From Eubacteriaceae bacterium (lineage in GTDB: Bacteria; Bacillota; Clostridia; Lachnospirales; Lachnospiraceae): a stretch of DNA of 64,000 nt. The position numbers were made by a program, and so were the translations under genes. Below are positions 1 to 9,800 of the stretch, one piece after another; position 1 is the stretch's first letter, and every line of letters begins with the position of its first letter. Under the pieces are notes generated by a model. That model did not search any database. It saw only the letters and a list, made by a program, of their open reading frames with translations, and was not told the origin of the DNA. Location: assembly GCA_910574895.1 (NCBI GenBank), contig CAJTDQ010000010.1:1-64000 (forward strand), in the 5' to 3' direction.

Positions 1-36
1 AAGGAGAAAACGATGTCACTCTATCTAATAAAGGTA

Positions 37-59
37 TTATACAAGAATGACTTGTATAA
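37..59. repeat. Perfect 9-bp dyad upstream of the first gene
   Basis: TTATACAAG (37-45) and CTTGTATAA (51-59) are exact inverted repeats around a 5-nt spacer. The dyad lies about 70 bp before the start of the secreted-protein gene at 127. It could be a regulator-binding site or an RNA hairpin in the leader. A second, smaller inverted pair, TAGGTT (82-87) and AACCTA (97-102), follows. No clear -35/-10 pair is visible between them, so the role is open. Confidence 0.35.
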
Positions 60-126
60 ATATACAGTTAATAAAGGGTTATAGGTTACCTTTATCAACC
101 TAAATTTATTATATAAGGAGAACAAA

Positions 127-3054
127 ATGAAATTCAATCAAACAATGAAAAAGTTAATGGCTTACATATGTGTGGTAGTTATGACGGTTGCCAGTATGGC
201 GGGCTATCAGGCAAAGGTAAGCGCAGCAGCCCCTGACGGGTTTACTGACTTGACAGAAGAAAAGTGGCATCCGTTGGGCGAAACAGTAGATACGACGATT
301 GGTGATGATAAACAGCCGGCTTCTAAATGGAATGTTTATACAGGAAATACATGGTCTGGCATAGTTGCATCAGTAAAGGATGGACAAGATGATCAAGACA
401 CTGTATCAATTTATGTGGAAAAAGCTGCAAATGAGCAATGGGGACTCCAATTAGGAAGAGTGTTCAAAGGACAGGAGGCAGGAAAACAGTATGCATATCG
501 AATTGATTATACAATTGATGGTGCGGCAGCAAAATGGATAGGAGTTGCAACGGCTGATGAAAAAGGCGAGGTTAAAGTCGTTAAGGCGTTAGGTTCTATA
601 GTAGGGCAAGGCAAGACTTTCAAAGTAACTAAGACAGCAATTTTTGATCCGAGTGAGGAAGAACTGACAAAGTACGTTTCATGGCTTGAAACTGACAGAA
701 ATTTAGCGTTCAAGAAGACCGCTTCAGTAAGCAGCCATAAAGAAGGTACGGGAGTTGGCTCACTTACCGATGGCGTATGGGATAAGTGGAACGGAAATTA
801 CGAAGGAATTAATACACCTGGATATTTTGAAGTAGATTTAGGTCAGGAATATGCAGCTTCCAGTATTGATCAGGTTGTTGTATGGTTCAGAAACGGAAGC
901 AATAATCTTTATCCTTCGAATGGATTTGATATTCAATTTGGTAATTTGGTATTTGACACAGTATCAAAAGTTACAAAGATGCCTGCAGGTGCGGATGGAG
1001 CACAGGCTGACGGTTCACAGTATATGGTAGCAACTACTATGGACAAAGAAAATCTTAAGGGCAATGTCAGAAAAGTAAGAATTAATATTAATCAGGCAGT
1101 TGCATGGGGAGCACAGGTAACAGAGATAGCAGTATTTTCAGAAAACCCACAGGGACCGGTTGAAGTAGAGCCGGCTGACAATCCAGCAAAGGTTGATGTG
1201 TCTTCAGAAACTAGTAAAGATTTTACCGGTAATATTAAATTTAATATTACAGCCGGTGAAAACCAGGATGGTTACAAGTATGCAGTATTTGTTGATAATT
1301 CAGAAACAGCTTCATTTACAGATTGTGTGGCAGGAAAAGATTATACAATTACAGGAGTTACATCAGGAAAACATACGATTAAGGTAGTATCAAGTAATAA
1401 TGGTTTTGTATCAGATGGCCTTATCAGTACCGAAGTTGAAGTAAAGACCGTTCTTGATGATTTCAAAGACTATACAAAGAACTTTGCATATATGGCATCA
1501 TGGGAATTAATGGGTGGACAGAGTTCAGAAGGTGAAGGCAGCATTACGAATGGTATTGTGAGTGGTGATGATTATGCGACACCTACAAAAGGAACAGACG
1601 GTTCATACTTTATCATTGATATAGGTGAAGAATGTAATGCGGCTGATATTGACAGTATTTATACATGTTATAGAATTGATGTTGGTGGATGTTATCCGGG
1701 AGATGGTGGAATGTTGATTGAATATTCTACAGATAAGGAAAACTGGACTAAGGCAGCCACAATATCTCAGGTTGAATTTAACAAGCAGCATGATGCACAA
1801 AAGACAGCCCCATTTGGTATTCTGGCAGATGTATCCGGCGTTAATGAAGGTACAGTAAGATATGTTAAGGTTTCATGTCCAAAAGCTGTTGGTTATGGAA
1901 TGCAGGTTACAGAAATTGCAATTTTAGGTGCTGTTCCGGAATCAATGCGTCCTCATGCACCGGCTGCACCAACAGGATTAAATAATAAAAAAGGTGAAAA
2001 CATTAAGGAAAATTACAACTTTATATGGGAGGCTGTAGAGGGTTCAGTAACTTATAATTTATATGTTAATGATATACGTGTTAATAGTGAAGCAATTACA
2101 ACGACATCATATAATACATTTGATTATTTTGCTTTACAACCGGCCGGAAAATATACAGTATCTGTAACTGCCGTAGAGGCAAAAGCTGGTTTAGAATCAG
2201 AAAAAATATCAATAGAATATGAAAATGTAGAATTAAAACCTACAGTATCATCAGACGGAAACTATATGGAGCCGCAGAACTGGAAATTGTATGTAGGTGC
2301 GGATTGGGCATATTGCGATGGTGAATTGACTCAGTCAGCAGGAAATATTAGTGGAAGTTTTGTTACAACAGGTGGTAACTGGAAAGGTGGAGAATGGGGC
2401 ATTCAGGCAACTTCTGAAAAGATTATTGTAAATCCGGGAGTGGAATATACATATAGTGCGGATATCTCTGCCTCAAAGGATATGGTTGTAAGAATTCAGT
2501 TTGGAGAGACTGTAGAAGAAATCCAAGTAAAAGCAGGTGAAAAGAAGACATATAAAAAGAACTTTAAAGCAGAGCAAAAAGTTTTTGATTTCATATGGAT
2601 ATTTGGTGGAGGCGAAACTGGTGAAGTGAAGAATGTAGATTTCACAGTTAGTAATCATAGAATTGAAGTTAAGAAGGATGAGACTACAACAAAAGAAGTT
2701 CCTACAACAAAAGAAACTCCAACAGAAGTTACAACGTCAGTACCTAAAAAAATAACTGTCCCAAAAGCAAGTGTTAAATCTGCTACGAAGAAGAAAGCAG
2801 CAAAGAAGGTTAAGCTTACACTTAAGAAATTGAAGGGCGTTAAGTATCAGGTACAGATTTCAAAGAGCAAAAAATTCAGTAAAAAGAATGTTTTGGTTAA
2901 GAAAACTGTGAAGAAAGTAAAATTCTCGTTGACTTCAAAAAAGATTAAGAACAAGAAGAAATTGTATGTCCGTGTTAGAGCAATGAAAGTTGTAAAAGGC
3001 AAAACATATACAGGAAAATGGTCTAATCCTAAAAAAGTTAAAGTGAAAAAATAA
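127..3054 (+). CDS. Secreted multidomain carbohydrate-binding-like protein with discoidin and Fn3 modules
   Basis: This 975-residue protein starts with a signal peptide: Lys-rich n-region, then a hydrophobic stretch ending near SAAAP (about residues 1-35). By eye the order is: a CBM4/9-like jelly-roll segment (about 45-165), a discoidin/F5-8C-like domain (about 190-335, with FEVDLGQEY), an Fn3-like segment (about 350-440), a second discoidin-like domain (about 445-605), an Fn3 domain (about 615-700), another CBM-like segment (about 715-850), a Thr-rich linker, and a very basic C-terminal Fn3-like module ending KKVKVKK. I see no hydrolase domain, LPXTG or SLH motif. It probably binds glycan outside the cell, and the basic tail may hold it to the wall. 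AAGGAG at 115-120 supports the start. The last ~100 residues resemble the tail of the protein at 39800. Confidence 0.8.
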   Translation: MKFNQTMKKLMAYICVVVMTVASMAGYQAKVSAAAPDGFTDLTEEKWHPLGETVDTTIGDDKQPASKWNVYTGNTWSGIVASVKDGQDDQDTVSIYVEKAANEQWGLQLGRVFKGQEAGKQYAYRIDYTIDGAAAKWIGVATADEKGEVKVVKALGSIVGQGKTFKVTKTAIFDPSEEELTKYVSWLETDRNLAFKKTASVSSHKEGTGVGSLTDGVWDKWNGNYEGINTPGYFEVDLGQEYAASSIDQVVVWFRNGSNNLYPSNGFDIQFGNLVFDTVSKVTKMPAGADGAQADGSQYMVATTMDKENLKGNVRKVRININQAVAWGAQVTEIAVFSENPQGPVEVEPADNPAKVDVSSETSKDFTGNIKFNITAGENQDGYKYAVFVDNSETASFTDCVAGKDYTITGVTSGKHTIKVVSSNNGFVSDGLISTEVEVKTVLDDFKDYTKNFAYMASWELMGGQSSEGEGSITNGIVSGDDYATPTKGTDGSYFIIDIGEECNAADIDSIYTCYRIDVGGCYPGDGGMLIEYSTDKENWTKAATISQVEFNKQHDAQKTAPFGILADVSGVNEGTVRYVKVSCPKAVGYGMQVTEIAILGAVPESMRPHAPAAPTGLNNKKGENIKENYNFIWEAVEGSVTYNLYVNDIRVNSEAITTTSYNTFDYFALQPAGKYTVSVTAVEAKAGLESEKISIEYENVELKPTVSSDGNYMEPQNWKLYVGADWAYCDGELTQSAGNISGSFVTTGGNWKGGEWGIQATSEKIIVNPGVEYTYSADISASKDMVVRIQFGETVEEIQVKAGEKKTYKKNFKAEQKVFDFIWIFGGGETGEVKNVDFTVSNHRIEVKKDETTTKEVPTTKETPTEVTTSVPKKITVPKASVKSATKKKAAKKVKLTLKKLKGVKYQVQISKSKKFSKKNVLVKKTVKKVKFSLTSKKIKNKKKLYVRVRAMKVVKGKTYTGKWSNPKKVKVKK

Positions 3055-3153
3055 TCATTGCTAATAATAAGATTGCCATGTCTATATATAAATGGGTGTG
3101 GCAGTAAAAAAGACAGCAGAGATATTGTTAATATTATTCTATTTTGCTGGTCG

Positions 3154-3199
3154 AAAAGGACTCCTATACGAAATTAAGAGGTATAGGGGTCCTTTTTTC
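3154..3199 (+). terminator. Intrinsic terminator after the secreted-protein gene
   Basis: AAAAGGACTCCTATAC (3154-3169) pairs with GTATAGGGGTCCTTTT (3181-3196) with one mismatch, followed by a T-run. It closes the first gene about 100 nt after its stop. Confidence 0.85.
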
Positions 3200-3231
3200 T
3201 AGATTTTTTGTGAAGAATATTTATATATTCG

Positions 3232-3260
3232 TTGTTATGTATATAAAGATAGTTTTTATA
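3232..3260 (+). promoter_or_regulatory. Candidate promoter for the XRE-agrA-agrC genes
   Basis: TTGTTA (3232-3237) and TTTATA (3255-3260) are spaced by 17 nt, between the upstream terminator and the XRE gene. The match to the housekeeping sigma consensus is moderate. Confidence 0.4.
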
Positions 3261-3275
3261 TTTTAATGCTAAAAT

Positions 3276-3292
3276 ACACTATCATACAGTGT
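3276..3292. promoter_or_regulatory. Dyad, candidate operator before the XRE regulator
   Basis: ACACT (3276-3280) and AGTGT (3288-3292) are inverted repeats just downstream of the candidate promoter and 27 bp before the XRE start. The position fits autoregulation, but no other copy was found to support a site. Confidence 0.3.
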
Positions 3293-3319
3293 GAACAACC
3301 TCCATAGGAAAGTGGTGGG

Positions 3320-3727
3320 ATGGCGACAAAAAGATTAAAATTAAGTGGTAAGTATTGGAGCATTCATATGAAACAGGAAGTAGTGATGAACAAAGAAATA
3401 GGTCGACGAATTCGTGCAGTGAGAAAGAAACATGGACTGTCTCAAGAAAAAATGGCAGAGATATTAGGAATACACTCAACCACTCATTATCAGAATATTG
3501 AATATGGGAAAAGCAAGGTAACTATAAATCATTTGAAAAGAATATATGAGAAATTTGGAGCGACACCGAATTATATTCTTTTAGGTAAAGTGGCAAATGA
3601 GGAGGAATATGTTTATGATTTCCAATGTCAAACAGATGAAGAAAAAGTAAAGGTATTTGTTGAGATAGCAAAACAGGCATTCGGAGGTCCGCAATATGAT
3701 TATGATGTGTACTTAAAGAAAAAATAG
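3320..3727 (+). CDS. XRE-family helix-turn-helix transcriptional regulator
   Basis: This 135-residue protein is a small DNA-binding regulator. The HTH covers about residues 24-80 (GRRIRAVRKKHGLSQEKMAEIL, then a recognition helix near STTHYQNIEYGKS). The C-terminal ~45 residues are acidic and have no recognised domain. Two starts are possible. ATG 3320 has AGGAAAG 7 nt upstream, while ATG 3386 has AGGAAG 5 nt upstream and would begin directly at the HTH (113 residues). I give the longer one with modest trust. The gene leads a + strand run with the LytTR regulator and sensor kinase and probably controls or is controlled with that agr-like locus. Confidence 0.8.
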   Translation: MATKRLKLSGKYWSIHMKQEVVMNKEIGRRIRAVRKKHGLSQEKMAEILGIHSTTHYQNIEYGKSKVTINHLKRIYEKFGATPNYILLGKVANEEEYVYDFQCQTDEEKVKVFVEIAKQAFGGPQYDYDVYLKKK

Positions 3728-3758
3728 AAAAATGTACTTAAGGGAGAAGATATATAGT

Positions 3759-4502
3759 ATGCAATCATTAGATAAACAAATATTAATAATCGAAGACAAC
3801 AAGCGGTGTATGGAAAAGGCATGTGAACTTATCAGTAAAATCGATGGGGTATTTATTCATAAAGCAGAAAATAGCGAACAGGCATATCGCTATGCTTTAG
3901 AATACCACATCGATTTGTTTATTGTAGATATTATATTGAATATAAATATACCAGGAGATGTGGCAGGAACAAAGTTTGTCGAAAGTATCAGGAAAATAGA
4001 AAGATACAAATTTACGCCAATTATATTTACAACTTCATTGGAGGATGCTGATTTCTATGCATATGCTCAATTGCACTGTTATAGATATTTTGAAAAGCCT
4101 TATGATAATGAGGAATTTGTTAAAATTGTTAAGGAAACATTAGATTTTAAAACTGCAAAAGAGGAAAGCAGATATTATAATTATAAAAAGGATGGTATTT
4201 ATTACACTGTAAAAGTAGAGAATATTGTATATTTTCAAATAAATAGTTACAGTGTTTTTATTCATTGTGCAGATGGAACGGTAATAGAAGCACCATATAA
4301 ATCAAGTAAGCTTATTTTACTTGAGTTAAATTCTGAAAGATTTATTAAATGCAATAAAAATACGATTGTAAATGCAGATTTTGTAGAAAATACAGATGCT
4401 GTTAACCGATATATTAAATTAAGAAACGGACATGGAACATTAGAGTTAGGATTACGTTTAAAACGTAGTTTTCTGGAGGGAATAGCAAAATGTTCGAAGT
4501 AA
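3759..4502 (+). CDS. AgrA-like LytTR-family response regulator
   Basis: This 247-residue protein should be the cytoplasmic transcription factor of a two-component system. The N-terminal half is a receiver domain: acidic pair in IIEDN, phospho-acceptor Asp in LFIVDIIL, and conserved Lys in YFEKPYD. The C-terminal half is a LytTR DNA-binding domain, with YFQINSYSVFIHCADG and FIKCNKNTIVN typical of AgrA. The start at 3759 has AGGGAGAAG 9 nt upstream; an in-frame ATG at 3732 has no ribosome site. Its 3' end overlaps the kinase gene by 13 nt, so the two are probably translated together. Pairing with agrB/agrD nearby points to response to a cyclic peptide pheromone. Confidence 0.9.
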   Translation: MQSLDKQILIIEDNKRCMEKACELISKIDGVFIHKAENSEQAYRYALEYHIDLFIVDIILNINIPGDVAGTKFVESIRKIERYKFTPIIFTTSLEDADFYAYAQLHCYRYFEKPYDNEEFVKIVKETLDFKTAKEESRYYNYKKDGIYYTVKVENIVYFQINSYSVFIHCADGTVIEAPYKSSKLILLELNSERFIKCNKNTIVNADFVENTDAVNRYIKLRNGHGTLELGLRLKRSFLEGIAKCSK

Positions 4503-5752
4503 TTTACAGATTGTTAGAAATGTTAGCGCTTGTATTGTGTTTACATAGCCTTAGTGGAGAAAAAGTAAAGCTGGATATTTATAATGTCGGTTTTATTGTG
4601 ATTGAATTAACCTTTATGCAGATGATCCGGGATGAGATTGTGTCGAAACAGTTATACTTTGCGGTCTATTTGATTTATTTTGTATATGCCTATGTTAAAT
4701 TTAAGGATACGATACAGCGGACAATATTAAAATGTATGTTGGTAATTATTATAAACGTTTGTTTACAAATGATAATTTATATTCCAATGAGTTTTATAAA
4801 CTATATTATTCCGAGTGAGAGTGTAATAATTGTATGTATTAACGCAGTAATGTTGATAATACTTTTTCTAACAAGAAACAATTCCAAATATACAAATGTA
4901 GTTGAGTTGTGTGCGAAAAAAGATTGGGTTTTAAGAATGTGCTTGTTGTTGTGCATAGCAATAATGGTTTATTGTATGTTTTCGATAAAAATAAGCAGTG
5001 TTATAGAAATAGATACGTTTATTTTGATTAGCCTATTTATGTCAATGTTTATGATTTTCTTGTATCGTTGGCAGGAATTTACATATGAAATGGAAAGAAA
5101 AGACAGAGAAATAAAAATGACGAACCTTTATAATGGTGTGTTTGAAGAGATGATCGAAACAATCAGGCGAAGGCAGCATGATTTCCATAATCAGATTGAT
5201 GCAGTGTATAGTTTACATTTGACTTCTGATTCTTTAGAAGAATTGGTTGATGCCCAGAGAGAATATTGTGATAATTTGATTTATGAGAATAGATATACCA
5301 AAGTATTGGGGTGTATTCATAATTCAATACTTTCGGGATTTATATATAGCAAATTTACAAAAGCTGAGCAGAGAGGAATTGAGATAGAATTTAATGTGTC
5401 GTTTACAGAAAATACAAAGATATCTATACATGATTTAATTGAAATTATTGGAATATTTATAGATAATTCAATAGAAGCGGTTGCAGGGAGTGAATTAATA
5501 AAAAAGATTGTTTTTGAATTGAATGACTATAAAGGGTTAAATTTATGTGTGAAAAATGCTGTTGCAGATATTTCTAATAAAGATATAGAGAAATTTTTTG
5601 AAAAAGGATATACAACAAAAGAATCTGGTCGTGGAATTGGATTAAGTAAAATTAAAGAATATCAGAAGAAATATAACTATAGTATATATGCAAGGTTGGT
5701 TAAGCAAAAAGAAATTGAATGGTTGGAACTTAAAATTATAGAAAATATGTAA
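4490..5752 (+). CDS. AgrC-like GHKL sensor histidine kinase
   Basis: This 420-residue membrane kinase has about six or seven hydrophobic segments in residues 1-200, then a cytoplasmic kinase core. The phospho-accepting His lies in RRRQHDFHNQ (about residue 226), the N-box is IFIDNSIEA, and the G-box is GRGIGLSKIK, which is typical of GHKL (HATPase_c_5) kinases such as AgrC. GGAGGG upstream supports the start. It is expected to sense the peptide made by the convergent agrD and to phosphorylate the LytTR regulator just upstream. A bidirectional terminator follows the stop. Confidence 0.9.
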   Translation: MFEVIYRLLEMLALVLCLHSLSGEKVKLDIYNVGFIVIELTFMQMIRDEIVSKQLYFAVYLIYFVYAYVKFKDTIQRTILKCMLVIIINVCLQMIIYIPMSFINYIIPSESVIIVCINAVMLIILFLTRNNSKYTNVVELCAKKDWVLRMCLLLCIAIMVYCMFSIKISSVIEIDTFILISLFMSMFMIFLYRWQEFTYEMERKDREIKMTNLYNGVFEEMIETIRRRQHDFHNQIDAVYSLHLTSDSLEELVDAQREYCDNLIYENRYTKVLGCIHNSILSGFIYSKFTKAEQRGIEIEFNVSFTENTKISIHDLIEIIGIFIDNSIEAVAGSELIKKIVFELNDYKGLNLCVKNAVADISNKDIEKFFEKGYTTKESGRGIGLSKIKEYQKKYNYSIYARLVKQKEIEWLELKIIENM

Positions 5753-5759
5753 AAACTTA

Positions 5760-5805
5760 AGCAGTTTATCGTTAAACGTTAGTTTTAATGATAAACTGCT
5801 TTTTT
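5760..5805. terminator. Bidirectional terminator between agrC-like and agrD genes
   Basis: AGCAGTTTATC (5760-5770) and GATAAACTGCT (5790-5800) form an 11-bp perfect stem. A T-run follows on +, and an A-run precedes it, giving a T-run on -. It can end both the kinase transcript and the convergent agrBD transcript. Confidence 0.85.
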
Positions 5806-5816
5806 GTTTTTAAGTG

Positions 5817-5957
5817 TTAGCATTCATAATCATCTCTTGAAGGGTATTTTGGTTCTCCGAATAAGAAAAAACTTACACCACGAAAATGTGAAAGAATACC
5901 AAGTGCTAAAAATAAACCACATAATTTATGCATATGTGAATATACAAATTTTTTCAT
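5817..5957 (-). CDS. agrD: AgrD-like cyclic autoinducer peptide precursor
   Basis: This is a 46-residue peptide. It has the AgrD layout: an amphipathic N-terminal leader (about 1-26), a core, and a C-terminal tail with the GEPKYP signature (34-39) that matches the DEVEVP-type region of staphylococcal AgrD. Aligning to S. aureus AgrD puts Ser29 where the ring-forming Cys normally sits, with FFLF as the other ring residues. A serine lactone (SFFLF ring) is therefore predicted instead of a thiolactone. The stop of agrB overlaps the start by one base (TAATG), and AAAGGAG lies inside the end of agrB, so the two are translationally coupled. The tail is acidic and ends in Cys. Confidence 0.85.
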   Translation of the reverse strand: MKKFVYSHMHKLCGLFLALGILSHFRGVSFFLFGEPKYPSRDDYEC

Positions 5958-6529
5958 TAATAAAATTCTCCTTTCCTTAGTATTTTAGCAACAATCAATT
6001 GCAAAGTGTGTAATATAATAGTCCAAAATCCAACAATAAGATGTGGTCGTATCACAATGTTGAAATTGAAAATGCTAACAATAATAATAAAAATAAATAT
6101 TGTAAGAAAACTGTTGTTTTTATAATGTTTTATTAACAAATTGTCTAGTTCCGGACGAAATGGTGAGGGAACGGGACCTAAATAGTAATTGATGAATAAA
6201 CATATTGTTAATACCATTAAAACAACAGAAAAATTTGGTATGGTTATTAATGGAAGTAATATAATTGCTGCAGACGAGATGATAGCTGTAAGCAGCAGAC
6301 ATGTTATATAGTGTTTGCAATGATATCCACCACCGTTTATACGAAGAAATATTAATAAAACACATGATGTTATAAATAAATCAAACTTTCCAATATATAA
6401 AAACATAATACTAAGAATGATTATTTTGCTAAGTTCTGAAAATAGTGTAGTGATTGAATATTTGATAATTGCCATCTCATAATCTGTATAACCGTACATT
6501 TTTTGTATTTTCAATGCAAATGTGTTCAC
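5957..6529 (-). CDS. agrB: AgrB-like accessory gene regulator peptidase
   Basis: This 190-residue integral membrane protein processes AgrD. It shows the AgrB motif RINGGGYHCKHYITC: the catalytic His and Cys are seven residues apart, as in S. aureus AgrB (His77/Cys84). Several hydrophobic helices span about 40-185. AgrB is known to cleave the AgrD C-terminal tail and to form the ring. The start is GTG at 6529 with GAGGT upstream. It is co-transcribed with agrD and runs towards the kinase and regulator genes. This differs from the single agrBDCA operon of staphylococci. Confidence 0.9.
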   Translation of the reverse strand: MNTFALKIQKMYGYTDYEMAIIKYSITTLFSELSKIIILSIMFLYIGKFDLFITSCVLLIFLRINGGGYHCKHYITCLLLTAIISSAAIILLPLITIPNFSVVLMVLTICLFINYYLGPVPSPFRPELDNLLIKHYKNNSFLTIFIFIIIVSIFNFNIVIRPHLIVGFWTIILHTLQLIVAKILRKGEFY

Positions 6530-6641
6530 TTGTATGTACCTCGTAAAAAATGATATAGGACATTTTAGAACAAGGTTTAAAAGAATATAAAATAAAACAT
6601 GAAATGTTATAAATAAGATAAGTTTGTATTATTTAAATTAA

Positions 6642-6672
6642 ATAAACAAAAAAATAAAACCAATTTGTTTAT
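6642..6672. repeat. Inverted repeat in the agrB-carB intergenic region
   Basis: The ~300-bp gap between divergent agrB and carB is very AT-rich. ATAAACAAA (6642-6650) and TTTGTTTAT (6664-6672) are inverted repeats about 115 bp before agrB. No convincing pair of direct LytTR sites was seen. Apart from this dyad and the carB promoter I see nothing else in the gap. Confidence 0.3.
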
Positions 6673-6779
6673 ATAGATACAAAATAGGAAATGCAATTTT
6701 GTAATACATAAAAAAATTTTTATATTTTTCAATTTTTCCGTCAAAAAGTCGAAAAGTAGACAAAAAAGTTAAAAAAAAC

Positions 6780-6807
6780 TTGTGTCACGACATATATTTA
6801 TTATAAT
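6780..6807 (+). promoter_or_regulatory. carB promoter
   Basis: TTGTGT (6780-6785) and TATAAT (6802-6807) are 16 nt apart, and the gene's AGGAGG (6825-6830) lies just downstream. No PyrR-type attenuator is visible in the short leader. Confidence 0.6.
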
Positions 6808-6838
6808 ATAGGATAGGATTAAGTAGGAGGATAGATAA

Positions 6839-9800
6839 ATGCCAAAAAGAACAGATATAAACAAAGTACTTATTATAGGCTCTGGTCCTATTATTATTGG
6901 ACAGGCTTGTGAATTTGATTACTCCGGTACACAGGCATGCAAGGCTCTTAGAAAGCTTGGTTATGAAATTGTGCTGGTAAACTCAAACCCTGCAACAATT
7001 ATGACAGATCCGGAAACTGCGGATGTGACATATATTGAACCATTGAATGCAGAGCGTCTTGAGCAGATTATAGCAAAAGAACGTCCTGATGCATTACTTC
7101 CAAATCTTGGAGGACAGTCAGGATTAAATCTTTGTTCAGAACTTTATCAAAAAGGAATATTGGACAAATATAATGTAAAGGTTATCGGTGTTCAGGTAGA
7201 TGCGATTGAGCGTGGCGAGGACCGTATTGAATTTAAGAAAACAATGGACAGTCTTGGTATCGAAATGGCACGTAGCGAAGTTGCTTACACTGTAGACGAA
7301 GCGCTTGCCATTGCTGAAAAATTAGGCTATCCGGTAGTTCTTCGTCCGGCATACACGATGGGTGGTGCAGGCGGAGGTCTTGTATATAATAAAGAAGAAT
7401 TAAAAACAGTCTGTGCCAGAGGACTTCAGGCAAGTCTTGTAGGACAGGTGCTTGTAGAAGAGTCTATCTTAGGCTGGGAAGAATTAGAATTAGAAGTTGT
7501 TCGTGACTGCGAAGGAAATATGATTACGGTATGTTTTATCGAGAATATCGACCCACTGGGTGTGCATACAGGTGATTCATTCTGTTCTGCTCCAATGCTC
7601 ACAATTTCAGAGGAATGTCAGAAGAGACTTCAGGAACAGGCATACAAAATCGTTGACAAGGTGCAGGTTATCGGTGGAACAAATGTACAGTTTGCACATG
7701 ATCCGGTTTCAGACCGTATTATTGTCATCGAAATCAATCCACGTACATCACGTTCCTCAGCTCTTGCTTCTAAAGCAACAGGTTTCCCAATTGCTTTGGT
7801 TTCTGCGATGTTGGCAACAGGAATGACATTGAAGGATATTCCATGTGGAAAATATGGAACATTGGACAAGTATGTTCCTGACGGAGATTATGTCGTTATC
7901 AAGTTTGCACGCTGGGCATTTGAAAAGTTCAAAGGTGTTGAAGATAAACTTGGTACACAGATGCGTGCCGTTGGTGAAGTAATGAGCATCGGTAAAAACT
8001 ATAAAGAAGCTTTCCAGAAAGCAATCAGAAGTCTGGAAACAGGACGTTATGGTTTAGGACATGCGAAGAACTTTGATTCTTTATCAAAAGAAGAACTGCT
8101 GAAGATGTTGATTACACCATCCAGCGAACGTCATTTTATTATGTATGAAGCACTTCGCAAGGGGGCTACAGCAGACGAAATCTTTGAGATTACAAAAGTA
8201 AAACATTACTTCATTGAACAGATGAAAGAATTAGTGGAAGAGGAAGAGGCACTTCTTGCATACAAGGGAGCACTTCCAACAGATGAATTATTAATTCAGG
8301 CAAAGAAAGACGGATTTTCTGATAAATATTTAAGTCAGATTTTAGAGGTTTCTGAAGAGAATATCAGAAATAAACGTATCGCCTTAGGTGTAGAAGAAGC
8401 ATGGGAAGGTGTTCATGTAAGTGGCACAGAGGATAGTGCATATTATTATTCTACATACAATGCAGAGGATAAGAATCCGGTATCAGAAAATAAGAAAATC
8501 ATGATTCTCGGTGGTGGTCCAAACAGAATCGGTCAGGGTATTGAGTTTGATTACTGCTGTGTACACGCCTCTCTTGCATTGAAGAAGTTAGGATTTGAGA
8601 CAATTATTGTAAACTGTAACCCAGAAACGGTATCTACAGATTACGATACTTCTGATAAATTATATTTTGAGCCACTTACATTGGAAGATGTTTTAAGCAT
8701 TTATAAAAAAGAAAAACCATTGGGTGTTATCGCACAGTTTGGCGGACAGACCCCATTGAATCTGGCAGCAGATTTAGAGAAGAATGGCGTGAAGATTCTT
8801 GGTACATCTCCATCAGTCATTGATTTGGCAGAGGATAGAGACTTATTCCGTGAGATGATGGAAAAATTAGAAATTCCTATGCCGGAATCAGGAATGGCTA
8901 CAACAGTAGAAGAAGCAACTGAAATTGCAAATACTATCGGTTATCCGGTAATGGTTCGTCCTTCTTATGTATTAGGCGGACGTGGCATGGAGGTTGTTTA
9001 TGATGATGCCAGTATGACAGATTATATGAAAGCTGCAGTCGGTGTAACACCGGACAGACCAATTCTAATCGACCGTTTCTTAAATAATGCATTAGAGTGT
9101 GAGGCAGATGCTATCAGTGATGGAACACACGCTTTTGTACCGGCTGTAATGGAACACATCGAGTTGGCAGGAGTGCATTCCGGAGATTCTGCATGTATCA
9201 TTCCTTCTGTTCATATTACAGAAGAAAATGTTAAGACAATTAAGGAATATACGCGGAAAATTGCAGAGGAGATGCATGTAAAAGGTCTTATGAATATGCA
9301 GTATGCAATTGAAAAGGGAAAAGTGTATGTCCTTGAGGCAAATCCTCGTGCATCACGTACAGTTCCTTTGGTATCTAAAGTATGTAATACGAGAATGGTT
9401 CCGATTGCCACAGATATTATTACAAGTGAATTGACAGGAAGACCATCGCCTGTTCCGGCATTGAAGGAGCAGGATATCCCATATTATGGAGTAAAGGAAG
9501 CAGCATTCCCATTCAATATGTTCCAGGAAGTTGATCCGGTATTAGGACCGGAAATGCGTTCTACAGGTGAGGTATTGGGATTATCTACTTCTTATGGTGA
9601 GGCATTCTATAAGGCACAGGAAGGTGTACAGTTAAAACTTCCATTAGAAGGAACGGTATTGATTTCTGTTAATAGAAAAGATAAAGAGCATATTGAGGAA
9701 GTAGCACGTAGTTTACATGAAAGTAGATTTAAGATTCTTGCTACCGGAACTACATATGACTTGATTACAAAAGCTGGTATTCCGGCAGAGAAAATCAATA

